Shown: positions 23,587 to 36,929, counted from the first letter of the stretch. The stretch is 64,000 bases of DNA from Epiperipatus broadwayi (GCA_028023455.1 JAQFVV010013312.1:96753-160752), one strand, 5' to 3'. Translations and numbers: made by a program. The notes: a model not told the origin generated them from the letters alone.

Positions 23587-24996
23587 TTATAACGGTCGGA
23601 TAAGAAGTGGAAGTTCCAGTCTTACAGTATCTGCCGTACAGGGCACCACTAGGCAATTTGAACCTAGAAAATGTATAGAGTAGGCAGATACATGCTGTTA
23701 AAGATCCAACTTTTATTTACTAAGACCATCAGCCCTAGTCACTAGAGACGCAGAGATTTAATATAAACTTGTTTAAAAGAAATAAAATAAACCACTACCA
23801 GTAATTAACACACAAACATTTATTAACGCACATATAAATAAAATTGAGGAATAAAATTTCTTTAGATTTTAATATTAATTTTTAAATTTAAATTATTCTT
23901 TTAAACAATTCGCACAGATGGATATTTTAATAAATTTTACTTTAGAATGTTGAGTATAGATTATTCAGCCAAAAATATTTGAAAATAAACATAAACGATG
24001 AAAATATAAAGTTATTGATGTAATTGCTGAGGGAAAATTTACAAGAAATCCAATGGCATTCATCATAAGATGCTGCATTGACACCAATAACTCAAAAGAC
24101 ACTCGAATAAATACATTTTTAGATACTCAACATGAGGTATCATATTTACCGAATATTTATGTATTTTAATCAAATATGAAAATGAAAAACATAATTAAAC
24201 ATTAACGAATCTATGCAGTCATCTATACCCAACTTAAATTTAATGCATTTAAATAATTTAATCAATAAATATAAAAAATGGAAATGATTAAGTCAGCAAA
24301 CTCAAAAGTATAAAAATTAAACATTAATAATTGATTTGAAAAGTCAGATTAGAGTTCATTTTAAAAGATTTAGGTTTAGCTTGTCAAATCTTGAAAGTTC
24401 TTAATTATTATTTTTTTTAATTTTTCAGTTATATCTCTTACAGTAGAAGAGTCCCAGTTCCTGGTGTCAATTCCCATGAAGTCTTTATTTGAAGACCGGT
24501 CTATCTGAAGGTGGCCTTAGCTGGTTCAATCCTGGTATTATTTTATTCAGGTCTGCAACAGTACCATTCATAATTCAACAGTCATTTCATTTGAAATAAG
24601 TGAGAGAGGGTGACAAGTGCGTCTTATCACCCTTCTCACAAAATCAAGCTGGAACTGTCCTTAATTTCAATATTTTTCTTTTATACACATCATCCGGATT
24701 CACTGAACAATCAATCATTTTCATTAGGGTCCGAGCATTTGTTTCTGCTTCTATTGGACATTCTGCTTCAGACTGGGAAACAATCTTTAATTTTTATCTA
24801 TATCTTTCATCTGACTTTTTAATTATAAAAGATCCCCAAGGGTTAGTTTGCTTTTCGATAATTAATAACACAATCATTTCCATTTTGAGATTTCAGGAAT
24901 TAATTAATACCTGCTTCTATTTTTACTTATGTTACTCTTTACTAAAATATTTTATATTTAGATCTTTTATCTTTTTTTACAAAAAAGTACGTTCAA
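23587..24996 (-). repeat. Long terminal repeat-like direct repeat, downstream copy
   Basis: Matches 25670-27103 along its whole length with a few percent difference. Minus-strand AATAAA motifs lie before the GTTGGATCTTTAACAG segment (near 23715), as in an LTR R-U5 region. The left end abuts a (TA)n run. Confidence 0.8.
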
Positions 24997-25650
24997 CTAC
25001 TTTTTTTTAAAAAAAAGAAATACTTTTAAAGTTTTGCATCTGTGCGAATATATATATACATACATTGAACAACTCTTTTTAATTTTAGCTTTTAGTTTTT
25101 TATTTACAAACTTAAAAACTTTTTTATTCTAATTTTAAATTAATGTAACAGCATATATTATATACCGTTACATATCAGTAAACTTCCTCAAAAAACAAAA
25201 ACATTAAAAAAAAGAATTTACTTAGTGTTAGTAATTATGTTACATAAATTGATTATATATGAAACTTTTTTTTAAAAAGACAAAACTTTGGTTAGTAATT
25301 ACACACAAATATAATGATACAAAAATTGTTGACTGTTAATTCTTTACTACGAGTCAGATTTCTGCCCCCTCCCTTCCAAGTTACTTTTCTCTTACTTTTA
25401 ACTATTACTTAGGCAAGTTAAATGGTTGGATTTTAAATAAGATTTTTTTTTTAATATTTATATTAGCTATTTTGTTTTTATTCCTCGCATTTATCTTTAC
25501 ATATGCACAATTTTTCTTACTGGCAGTACTTTAACACAAAATTCAACTATACCTTTACATTAATACAAAAAATATATTTATTTCAGAAAAAAATGTTACT
25601 GGCATGATTTATTTTTAAAATTCTCAGAGTACTCATGGTTAAAGTATAAT
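24997..25650 (-). other. Interior of the LTR-type element, non-coding
   Basis: AT-rich with homopolymer runs. No frame or motif of gag, protease, RT or integrase was found in either strand. Confidence 0.5.
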
Positions 25651-25670
25651 GGTCCACATTGAGTGGCCAA
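25651..25670 (-). other. Primer-binding-site-like motif
   Basis: Minus-strand TTGGCCACTCAATGTGGACC follows the LTR end directly. It resembles TTGGCGCCCAACGTGGGG of many animal LTR elements and the plus-strand motifs near 3930 and 4005. Confidence 0.4.
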
Positions 25671-27103
25671 TTATAATGGTCGGATAAGAAGTGGAAGTTT
25701 CAGTCTTACTGCATCTGCCATACAGGGTGCCACTAGGCCATTTGAATCTAGAAAATTTATAGAGTAGTCTGATACACACTGTTAAAGATCCAACTTTTAT
25801 TTATTAAGACTGTCAGCCCTAGTCACTACCTCATAGAGATGCCGAGATTTAATATAAACTTGTTTAAAAGAAATAAAATAAACCACTACCAGTAATTAAC
25901 ACACAAACATTTATTAACGCACATATAAATAAAATTGAGGAATAAAATTTCTGTAGATTTTAATATTAATTTTTAAATTTAAATTATTCTTTTAAACTTT
26001 TCACACAGATGGACATTTTAATAAATTTTACTTTAGAATGTTGAGTATTGATAAGCTACATAGATTACTCAACCAAAAAACATTTCAAAATAAACATAAA
26101 CAATCAAAATATAAAGTCATTGATGTAATTGCTGAGGGAAATTTACAAGAAATCCAATGGCATTCATCATAAGATGCTGCATTGACACCAATAACTCAAA
26201 AGACACTCGAATAAGTACATTTTAGATACTCAACATGATGTATCATATTTACCAAATATCTATATATTTTAATCAAATATGAAAATAAAAAACATAATTA
26301 AACATTAACGAATCTATGCAGTCATCTATACCCAACTTAAATTTAATGCATTTAAATAATTTAATCAATAAATATAAAAAAAAATGGAAATGATTAAGTC
26401 AGCAAACTCAAAAGTATAAAAATTAAACATTAATAATTGATTTGAAAAGTCAGATTAAAGTTCATTTTAAAAGATTTAGATTTAGCTTGTCAAATCTTGA
26501 AAGTTCTTAATTATTATTTTTTTTTAAATTTTCAGTTATATCTCTTACAGTAGAAGAGTCCCGATTCCTGGTGTCAATTCCCTTGAAGTCTTTATTTGAA
26601 GACCGGTCTATCTGAAGGTGGCCTTAGCTCGTTCAAACCTGGTATTATTTTATTCAGCACTGCAACAGTACCATTCATAATTCAACAGTCATTTAGTTAG
26701 AAATAAATGAGAGAGGTTGACAAGTGCATCTTATCACCCTTCTCACAAAATCAAGCTAGAACTGTCCTTAATTTCAATATTTTTCCTTTTATACACATCA
26801 ACCGGATTCACTGAACAATCAATCATTTTCATTAGGGTCTGAGCGTTTGTTTCTGCTTCTATTGGACATTCTGCTTCAGAGCGGAAAACAATCTTTAATT
26901 TTTATCTATATCTTTCATCTAACTTTTTAATTATAAAAGATCCCAAGGGCTATTTGGCTTTTCGATAATTAATAACACAATCATTTCCATTTTGAGAATT
27001 CAGGAATTAATTATTACCTGTTTCTATTTCTACTTACGTTACTCTTTACTAAAATATTTTATATTTAGATCTTTTATCTTTTTTTACAAAAAAGTATGTT
27101 CAA
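25671..27103 (-). repeat. Long terminal repeat-like direct repeat, upstream copy
   Basis: Partner of 23587-24996. It differs by point changes and small indels (for example an extra segment near 26050). A TTTTTT tract follows its outer end at 27104-27118. Confidence 0.8.
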
Positions 27104-27329
27104 CTACTTTTTTTTTTCCAATATTTTATTAGATGGTCAAAATATTCTGTATTATTATGTTAAGTATTCAAATTTTAGATCTGTAAATAAGAATTAATAA
27201 AACACATCTATTAAATAATAACCATTTCAAACATACATGCCAATTTTCTTTTAAACGTTTCTTTTACCAAAAGCAATTTATACAATTTTAATTTTATGAT
27301 TCATTTCATCCATTTTGGTTTCATTTAGA

Positions 27330-29900
27330 GTTGTTAATTTCTTGGAATACATGATTACCAACATTTGAAACATTGAACTTTACTTTAGGTTTTTTAGTAC
27401 CAATTATCTTTAGAATCATTTTTTTTTATTTTCATCAAATAACTGTTGTATTATATCTTGAAGCTGTGAAACATTATTTGCAATACAATTTCAATATTTA
27501 AACATCTAGATGGTTTAAATAATCTACATCCATTTTTAATCATTATCTTGCTCTTTTAATTCATAAAATAGTTATTTTACAATTGTTATAAAAGTTGTTA
27601 TAATATAGAATCATTCATTATTATTCTATTATTGATGTTGATCATTTTGTTGTGACCTGTTAAGTAATCAGTGGTGTTGTATTTTTTAATGGTCCACAAT
27701 TTAACTATCCAAACATTCATAATCTGTAAAATATTTTTATATTCAAATGAATAGTTATATTCAGTGGCTCTGTCTATATTTTTTCACAATACATGGATGT
27801 GATCCACAGCGCTAAATCCACTCTTAAATCTTTCTTTTTCGTTGGCTGAAATACAAAGTTCACTGCAGAGAAAATTTAATAATCTTGAGGATTGAAAGAT
27901 CTGTATTTTCTATTATTTTATTACCATTCTTGAACAATTTTATTTTTTAAAATACTTTTCAGATCATCTGGAACAACTTCATCATTTAGGGATTTCTTAC
28001 ATATTTTTATCATTAATTTTTTTTGTCTTAGATATCAAAACTAATTGAATTATATTGTTACCTTTAACTTTCATCATATATTTAATTGCTAGTCTCACTC
28101 ATTTAAAATGATATAAAAAATCAGATGTAATAGTACAGGTGCTATTTTTTCCATTTGTTCATTATTATTATATAATTCTTTATAAATCTCCCACGAATTC
28201 TATGATCGCCTTATTTTTTTTGAAAACATATATATATATATTTTACAAGGGAAATAACTTTTCTTCACATACTAAGTATTGTTTTATACTTTTGAAATTT
28301 TGGTTCACTTTATCACTTTCCTATTTTTTTTCTTTTTAATGATTTAACATAATTCATATTTTCAGACTACTTATTCCATTTTTTTTAATTAATCATTCTT
28401 AAACATGTTCGTAATCCTTTTTTCATTTATATGTATATTGTTTTATTTCGAATGAAAATGTATGGATAAATTTGTTGTTTTTTTTTTCGCTATCTTTATG
28501 GCAGTTTTTTTTTTGTGTAAAATATTCAGTTATTTTATTAATATTTGATACATTTGTAACATTTTCAAAGTCAGCCACGCTTAAAAACGATTAACATGTT
28601 CTATTTTATATTTATTGTATTGTTGCTGAAAGTTAGGATATCAAACTTTTATACTACTTATGTTAATAGTATTTGTCTCTAGTTTTGTATTAACATGTGT
28701 CTTATAACTTACTAATTAGTTTATCGTTTTGTTTATACCATATTTTAAGAACATTACAATCTTAAAATGTACATTTTCTATTAGTCAAAATATAATTCAC
28801 TTTTGCTACAACTTCATTTGAATGTTTGCTTAGCATTTTTTTTTTTTAAAAGGAGATTCGTAATATATATATAAGTCTATATTATGTTTTATTTCCGTCA
28901 TTATAATTAAAATTAACTTTATGTTTTTATCCCTCAATCATTTTACGATTCTATTATTAAATTCTCCTACGACAATTTAAAAAAATGTTATTAGTTGTAA
29001 ATATATTATTAAATAGAATGAACAAAATTTATCACTGTATCTATTACCATAGTATTGGTAAAATAAATAAAAAATATGTTTTATAATTTCAGATAGGTTG
29101 TACGTCTTTATTATCATAATAAAATATTGCTTATACATTAACATTTTAATGCTATTTTGCTTCTATATTAAGACATTTGGTACAAGTCTTATATTGGTTA
29201 TTATTTGATACCGGACTTATGTTGTTTTTTATTTGATTTAGTTTTTAAGGCTAATTTTACAGCAGTTATTCTCATTGACTGCACTTTGTAATTAGTATAT
29301 ATTATATATCACAGTCTATCGACTTTCAGTGTTATCACATTTCATCCTATTTCTAAGTTGTTTATTTATTATAATGCATAAAGGATCACATTTTCTAACA
29401 CAGACATTCACAAAGCTTTTGAATAGCTTAATCTATTGATATTCATTTTTTTTTCAAATCACATTTAATGAATTATTCATAATATTATTAGTGGTATTGT
29501 ATAAAAAATTGTCCTGGAATGATATACTTGTATATATTTGATTCTTAGCTATTGGAGTTTCCAGTGCTCCATACGAACTTTGCATGATCAGAAAAAATTG
29601 ACAATTGATTCTTGGATTGATCATGTTATTTGTGGTTAATATTGATCTATCAGATCAAATATCTAAGGACAATGAAAATGATTTATGAAGACTTGAATGA
29701 GCTTTTCAGTTTTTTCATACCTTGTTTTCTGTAACATCAAAAACCAACTAATCTCTATTCATAAAAGCAGCTAGTATTCACCAAAACTAAGGATTTTTTC
29801 TCTCTTAATTGGCAAATGTCATATATGTTTAATTCTGATTTTAATCCAATAAACTTGCTCTGTGATAATTAAGTGTTAATATTCTTAACCTGTCCTCTGC
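27330..29900 (-). pseudogene. Decayed RTE-like LINE, RT plus possible endonuclease remnant
   Basis: Around 27740-27870 the minus strand encodes ANEKERFKSGFSAVDHIHVL, then KNIDRATEYNYSFEYKN. RTE-class RTs have Q-A-G-F-R-x-G-[FY]-S-T-x-D-H-I-H at this point, so the assignment to that class is good. Upstream on the same strand (about 29530-29600) a fragment FSDHAKFVWSTGNSNS resembles the endonuclease segment with Y-S-G-H-A-K. Many stops separate the pieces. The element lies in the 14.8-kb host intron and is old. Confidence 0.55.
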
Positions 29901-30724
29901 TAATATTCTTAATTAAAATTTCATAAGATTCAATCATCCTTAAGTTATTTTATAACAAGTTATAGCCATTTATTTTTTTTATAATTATATATATTGTGCC
30001 CTTTTATATGGGTCACCATTTAAGTTTTGTGCTAATGTAGTGGAAAATTTTAAATTTAAGAAGTATTTTAAAGATGTGATGTTGACTTTGCTTGTGGTAA
30101 TGTTACCATAAGTTTAATTAAAGCAATCTATGAGTGTTTGATATGTGAATTGTGTTGATCTTGAGAAGATATTTAAATGATGATGATTATGATGTAATAC
30201 TGCATTAATATGTTTAATAACAAATGTTTAAAGCTAAAGTATTTAAAAGATAAGTTAAAATTAGACAAAGATATTTTTTTAATTTAAAATATATGCTAAA
30301 AGTGAATAAAAATATTTTAAATTATAAGTACTTAAATTGAGATTAATATTTGATTTTAATCATATCAAATAATTATTTTAAAATCTGTTGTAATATCTTA
30401 TTTATTTTAAAAATAAATATTTATTTTAAAAATGCAATTGTTAGTTTATTTTTAGACAAGCGTTCTTGTGTAAAAAGAACAGATGTTTGTTAAATTTATA
30501 CACACATGCGTGGAAGTTGTTTAATAAAGTTGCATTATTATTTTACAAAATCATGTTGTAAAATTTATAAATAATACGTGAGTTATCACGAGATAAAAAT
30601 AAAGATAAATCAATGTAGAATATTAAATCTGATTTTTAAAAAAATATTACTTTAAAATGTAACGTATTTAAAAAGATTTAATTTATTTTAAATGATCTTA
30701 TAAAAGTTAAGATTTAAATCAAGT
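29901..30724. other. No recognisable gene
   Basis: AT-rich intron sequence leading into the second copy of the long direct repeat. Confidence 0.5.
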
Positions 30725-33700
30725 GAGAAAGAATATTTTAAAAATGTAATAATATTAAATATTAAATAAGTCATTATTTTATTTTTAATAGTGAGTTGAT
30801 AAATATGTAAATAAGTTAAAAATTTTGATTGTTTAAACCTACCAATCAGATAAGGAGTTTCTGGCAGTATATAAGCTGGATTCAATTGTTGAGGGGGTCT
30901 CTCTACAATAAAACTTCTAAGTCGTTTGTGCTATTAAAAAATAGCTGAGTAAATTTATAAACGCTCTCTTAAATCAGTTGTAAAATCATAAGAGTGTTAT
31001 TGAATAATTTATAATATTTTAAAGTAATGGATATGCAGTAGAAACTTAATAATTCCCTATTATCTTCTCAATATCGAAACTCAATTTACGTACAAATAAT
31101 CAATGGAAACCTCACGTATCAGAGAAATATATCAGAAACTTTATGTTATAGAAGTAACAGACGCTGGATTAGTACATAAAACTACAAGATGGAGAAAAGT
31201 AGTATTTTGGACTATAAATAGTTTTCAAAAGTTAAATTACTATTGTCTATTACTAATAGATATTTTAAAGAAATATAAATATTTCTGTAAAAGAAAGTAT
31301 TGTGACAAATTATAGAAGTAAAATATGTATCTTAAGGAAAGATATAAGATGCAGTAGTAATTTTAAATAAATACTTGCCTTGTTAAGTCTTTATGCTTAA
31401 AAGACTAGAGATTGATAATTTGAAAAGGAAATATATTATAAGTATAAGTATTTTAAAAAATGTAATATAATAAAATTATTTTATTAAAGTTATCTAAACG
31501 CTGGACGTTATAGATGGAAAAATTAATTCTTACCGGAATATGGTATTTACAAATGCGCAAGTAATACATGGATATCCAAATCAAGTTAAACTAAGCCAAG
31601 CCAAACTAAGTTAATTTAAAATAATTGAAGGATAATTTTATAAATTATAACTTAGTTTTGAAATAATAACTTTTTGAATAATATGCTATGAAGAACTGGA
31701 TCCAGAGAATTTATAAACTATTTTATTTTAATTTTATTTGTTTTCTTATTGGAACTTATTTTTTTAAAAAGAATTATCATTTTTTATTATAAACTTTCAA
31801 GAAACAGTGATTCAAGGAACAGGAAATAGTGTTCTATTGACTTTATAGGAGGATATTTGTTAGAACTTTTATGGTAGGACAAAATCGAGCTGGACTATGT
31901 AATATGATTTTATTTTATTTATTTAACATAAAATTTAAATATTATTAAACTCTTAAAAAGTAGGTTAGGTACATTTATTAAATAGTAACTTAAAAATAAT
32001 ATAATAATTAATTACATAAACTTATTTTATAATTAATATAACACGAATATTCTAATGAATGTTTATGAGTGAAAATGTGAATGATTTTTATTTTATGAAG
32101 CTGCAAATTGAAGAATACTGGATAGAGAATGGACAATATTATTATTATGGTAAAAAATATTGTATAATGATTTTTAATGAATTTAATATGTTTTTCTTTA
32201 GATCAACTGAATATTATGTTGTTGTAGAATGAATGGATAAATATATTATGAAAAAAATACATTATATTAAAAAAACTTTATTAAAATATGCATAATTTTT
32301 AATTTATAATATAAACATTATACAACATTATGTAAAAGCTAAAAATAATTATATGATTCTTTCGTAAATAATTTTGATATTTTATTTATGCTTAATATTA
32401 AAATGATGTTATTAAAATGATGTTTATTATTTATCTAAGTAATTATTTTATTTTTGCAATTTAGAAAAGGATTTTAAAAGTCTATATTTTTGTGTATTTT
32501 GTTTATTGAATAAGTTAAGTTAGTTATGAGTAGAAGCTATATTTAGATTGAAAAGTTTACTAAGTATAGACAATATAGTATGAGTAATTTGGATAATGAA
32601 TATTTTATTTGAAGTTGATATTTGTTTTCCGGAAAATGTTTTAAATGAGTTTAGAATATGTTTTATAGATAGAAATTTATTAGAAAGGTTAGTAAAGCAC
32701 ATAAAGTAAAGTAATGATTTTTACACAGAAAAGAATCATACAATTTATCTAATGTAATGCTTTATGAATTTAAAATTGATAAATGATTTGAATAATAGTA
32801 TTTGAACAGTACAGATATGTAATGCATATTTTATAAAATATATAACAGGAATTACATTAAGTAAAGTATAATTATAGTCAATTAATTGTTGTACACTATA
32901 AAGATACATTAATTTATATAACGTTATTAAACAATGCTAATAATAAAGTGAATACATGATAATACATTATAAATGATAATATTTAATTAATGTAGTTATT
33001 TAATAGGTAAAGCTACATTATGTACACATGCTACATAAATAGTCTTAACATATATTGTTATTTGTAGTAATTAAAGTACATTACTATTTATTTTAAAAAA
33101 ATCTAAGTTTTGGAAAAACACACTGTAATATTATTAATATAGCATTTGAAGGAATGCAAAATTGCTTATTAAGTACATGATTTAATAACAGTGTAAGCCT
33201 CTTATATTTGTATTTCTTATTTTTATTTTTATTTATTTTCTTAAATTCTAAAACTGTAAATAATGTAAATAAATTTTATTTGAATTTATTGTAAATAAAT
33301 TTGTTAATTTGTTTTAAAAGTGTGTCGAGTTCATTAATTTTTCACCACAGCATTTTGACATCAGATGATTTGAAATAAACATAATATTTGCACAAAATTG
33401 AATTTGTTATTATTATTTAGAATTGAATACCATATTTGCTTAACATTATTTTATAAGAATTGATTGACATGAACATAAAATATTGCAATGGTCATAAGAT
33501 GATTATAATGCACATTATAAGAATACAATATTGTTTATTGCCACAGATTATTAATTATAAGATTTTGATTTATTCTAAAATGAAGATACCATATGAAATA
33601 AAAGATATACATAGGATTGTTTATTCATTTAATGATTGATTATATCATAGAAATAGATGAGATTAAATTACACTTTAAGATTATTATTTATTATTATTAT

Positions 33701-34208
33701 TAAAATAAGTTAGGTGTATTTAAGTTTGATATAAAATCCCACATCATACTTATTTACATGAGTTATTATTATTTTAAAACAGCTTAGAAGAACCTGAGAT
33801 TATTTAATTATATTTTAAGTTAAAGTTAGGAATTATTTTAGTATTATTAAAGATAATTTATTTCATTTAAAAGTCATAAGAATGCTATAGATGTAGTGGT
33901 AAAGTGATAGGGTAGTGATAGTATTCTTATGCCATTAAAACAGTATCTTGGGAGATATTGACTCAGTGTAAATCTACTTATTACTTTGTAACTTTACTTC
34001 GCAGTCTCATAATTTTATAAATACTTATTTAATTAGTATAATCTAGAACTATATTGATTTTGATAATTGATAATAAATTTAATTAAGATATGATAATATA
34101 AAAGTATATTAAAGATAGATATGCAAATTTTAATTAAACATAATAAACTAACTGAGCTAGTTGTATTTTAAACTATTTTATATATCAAGAAGTAAGGGTA
34201 CAATATAT
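30725..34208. repeat. Long direct repeat, copy 2
   Basis: Same unit as 1-3489 in the same orientation. Its right edge coincides with the start of a SINE fragment at 34211. Between about 31800 and 32540 it lacks at least eight single C residues that copy 1 has (for example CACGTG versus CAGTG, CAACGG versus CAAGG, TACGG versus TAGG). The frame at 31103-31315 corresponds to 382-594 of copy 1. Confidence 0.85.
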
Positions 34209-34210
34209 AT

Positions 34211-34290
34211 TTTCTCATGTGTCATAGCATCAGCCGGGATGTGAAGCCACTAACCCGGGACAACTGAAAACAGTATACTATAGCACATTC
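34211..34290 (-). mobile_element. Fragment of the tRNA-derived SINE
   Basis: TGTGTCATAGCATCAGC and the following bases align with the end of the SINE at 34695-34806, with about one difference in four bases. It starts exactly where homology between the two long direct repeats ends. Confidence 0.5.
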
Positions 34291-34694
34291 TACTAATAAA
34301 TTCTGCAGAAAGATTTAAATTATTAATTCTAGCAATACTTAATTGTCTAAAATGTATAAAATTTAAATTATAATGTTGGAAATTATTATCACTAATAAAT
34401 GGAACTATGTACATCATATTAAAGCTATGACTACCCACAATAAATATCACCCATATTTCTATATTCACTTTATAAAATAAGATACATTTTTTATAGGCAA
34501 ACTTTCAAATATGCTAAAAGTGAACTTTTAATTGGTGATTATATTCAGATAGATTGTGTATTCAACAATGAACTATTCTATTCTCGTAATTCTATTGATT
34601 TAAAGTATTCTAATTTACTACTACTATACCCCCTACTCATTGTACAGCTGCTGTTACTGCTATTATTACAGATATTTATACCATCACTGCTACT

Positions 34695-34806
34695 TTTTTT
34701 TCATATGTCATAGCATCGGCGAGGAGGCGAACCCACAACCGTCTGCAACCAAGTATACTTGCTTGCAAGGCAGCTACGATGACCTCTCGGCTAACAACGC
34801 TTGACT
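34695..34806 (-). mobile_element. tRNA-derived SINE with target-site duplication
   Basis: The minus strand from 34800 reads GCGTTGTTAGCCGAGAGGTC, with an A-box-like TTAGCCGAGAGG, and continues to GTGGGTTCGCCTCC, a B-box-like element, over 88 bases (34713-34800). The likely acceptor ends pair weakly. On the minus strand an A-run (plus-strand TTTTTTTT at 34694-34701) follows. The flanks ATCACTGCTACT (34683-34694) and ATCATTGCTACT (34807-34818) form a 12-base duplication with one mismatch, as expected for LINE-mediated insertion. A type II (Leu/Ser-like) tRNA ancestor is suggested by the extra arm. Confidence 0.7.
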
Positions 34807-35281
34807 ATCATTGCTACTTCTACTATGACTATGCTAAAATTGCATCATTTTCATAGAGAAATCAAACTCCAAGTACCAGAAAAAATATCAGATAGTTCCA
34901 GAGCTTAGTCTCTGTCTGATCTTATTTATTTTGTCACAAAATACGGAAGTAAATCCCCAAGATGTTAGATTGAAGCAGAAGTTGCATTCCAGACGCTAGT
35001 GAGTGAAAAGGAGAAATATGGTTCTATATAAGAGAAGGTCCTATATTAGTACTCCTACTTAGTTTGGTGAATGAAGAGATTGGTAATTTGGTAATTATTG
35101 CTATGTGAATGTGATAGTTATTTAATGTTGGACAAGCAATAAGAAAGCATTTCAGTATCTCTTCCTCTCTATAGTACAACGAGTAATGAATAACAGCCTG
35201 TTTACCAAGAAAAGAATTGCTAGGCTGTTGCCCAAGATGTAATTTAATGAGAAAGTCAAGTTATTTTGGTTCTAGTTAGCA

Positions 35282-35668
35282 ATGTGTAAACCTTTTAATT
35301 ATTTGTTTATGGGTAAAAGTAAGGATGCATTGAAGACTGCCAGTATTTTCATAAGCTTGCCAGTGTTTGATTTTATTACCAAGAAGAAAGAGGATTGGAG
35401 ATATGTAATGCAATTGAGCATAATACAAAAAATATCTTTAATTAGAGATGTATCCAATGATGAAGATCCTAATAAAGTTTTGAATATCCACATATGTGAT
35501 GATAACTCTCTTCATTTCATTGACTTCTCTTTGGAGATAAAATATAGAAATACAATAAAGTTAAATTCAGGCAAAACTATCCATACAACAGTGCTATTCA
35601 GTGCCAAAGACACCAAAATGTATGGGTACTGAACTGGGTCCAGACTCATATGATTATATAAGCTACTG
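35282..35668 (+). pseudogene. Family C protein, C-terminal part (unrecognised)
   Basis: The frame at 35282-35632 encodes 116 residues (MCKPFNYLFMGKSKDALK at the start, SLEIKYRNTIKLNSGKTIHT towards the end). Near 35600 a shift moves to the frame VPKTPKCMGTELGPDSYDYI-SY-stop. That tail matches the minus-strand tail at 13864-13940, where PKTPNCMGAELSSDPYDYIS-Y-stop is found. Differences between copies are partly conservative, so this was once coding. No domain was recognised. The context (repeated copies, hammerhead-like 3' region, inverted pairing at 13.6-14.2 kb) points to a mobile element. Confidence 0.5.
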
Positions 35669-35985
35669 AGTTTAAATTGAAAATATTGTGTCTTAAATTT
35701 TATTCTCATAGTTTTGTAGTTAAGTAGAGATAAAAGATGGCTGCAGGAAGGTTGCATTAAATTCTAAGATCTAGGTGCAGTGCTCTCAGATCCAAAGTTC
35801 TTCATGGATGAAGGCCACTTGCCAGAAACCAGTCTGGGGATATAGGATAAGTAGGCACTAGATAGGAATTTTATGCACAATCATTCTGGCATGCATCAAT
35901 TACTCTGGTTGGCACTGAGTGGCATAACAGTAATGTGCTAGCATAAGAGAGTTTGTGTGCATGTGATGTTTAATGGTTTAAAGTT
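35669..35985 (+). repeat. Family C 3' region with hammerhead-like core
   Basis: Follows the stop of the family C frame. It shares GTTTTGTAGTTAAGTAGAGA, GGATGAAGGCCACTTGCCAG with GAAACCAGTC (about 35806-35836) and GGCACTAGATAGGAATTTTA with the copies at 13.6-14.2 kb and 47.6-47.9 kb. Confidence 0.7.
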
Positions 35986-36929
35986 AAATTCAATTAAATG
36001 TAGGATATTTTGTATAGATCAGATACTCAAAGTTATTGATTTTCCCCAAATGAATTTTGTGCACTGAGTTAACTTTTAAATAAAAAATAGGAATTCATTA
36101 TTATGATTAGCAAGTAATAAGTAATTTTTGTGAATATGAGTATATTTAAATATGATATTTAATATGTATAGAAATGTGTATTTGGAAAAAGAATTAATTA
36201 TAGTCTCTATGGAGAGGAGTATATTATTTTAGGTTTAATTTCCCATAGCATTGCTAACTAGGTGAACTGAAAAGCCAAGTAATTTTGAAGGGGATATAAT
36301 AATGTAAGAGTTAATTTTATTATCTTTAGTAAATTCCATGAATATGATTTGACTTTATGAAAGATAAAGCTTATTATTTAGTGTAATGTTCAAGACTAGA
36401 GATTAGTTGTGCTACATGTTTTTGAGGATAGAAGATAGACAAGATTATCTGTATAACATATATAGTTGATGCTCTGATAAACAGTTATAAATCCATAGCA
36501 TTTTTTTCAATAGCTGGTAGTAAGGGGTGGAGCTTTGAGTGGAAATCCCTAGGATATAAAGTTATAAGGGTAGAAGACAAAATACTTTGACATGTGGTTT
36601 ACATTTTCTCAAAAATACTCCAACACATCCAATTCTCGTGTTTAATTACACAAGTTAATTCTTTCTATAAAACTTGACATAAATTATAATTTTAAAACAC
36701 CACAGAATAGTCCATATCATTTAGTATAAGATATTTCCCTAGCATCAAATTATTTAATTTATATATATTGTATTTTTATTGAGTAAAATAAAATTATTTC
36801 TATGATACAAATTTAACCATTAATCGTGATTCAAATATTGTTTAATTAATGAAGCACTTCCATTCGATTAATAATAGACTCTATAAAATAATCTTGATAA
36901 ATCTATTTGTAAACATTTATTATTGCAAT

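Larger units (their letters stand above)
23587..27103 (-). mobile_element. LTR-type retroelement with long LTRs and a short non-coding interior
   Basis: Two direct repeats of about 1.4 kb (23587-24996 and 25670-27103) flank about 670 bases. On the minus strand the upstream repeat is followed at once by TTGGCCACTCAATGTGGACC, which resembles a CpG-decayed primer-binding site, and an A-rich tract precedes the downstream repeat. This fits 5' LTR, primer-binding site, interior, polypurine tract, 3' LTR. No gag or pol frame exists, so it would depend on proteins in trans, like TRIM/LARD-type elements, or it has lost its coding region. Clean TG...CA ends and a target duplication were not found. Confidence 0.6.
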
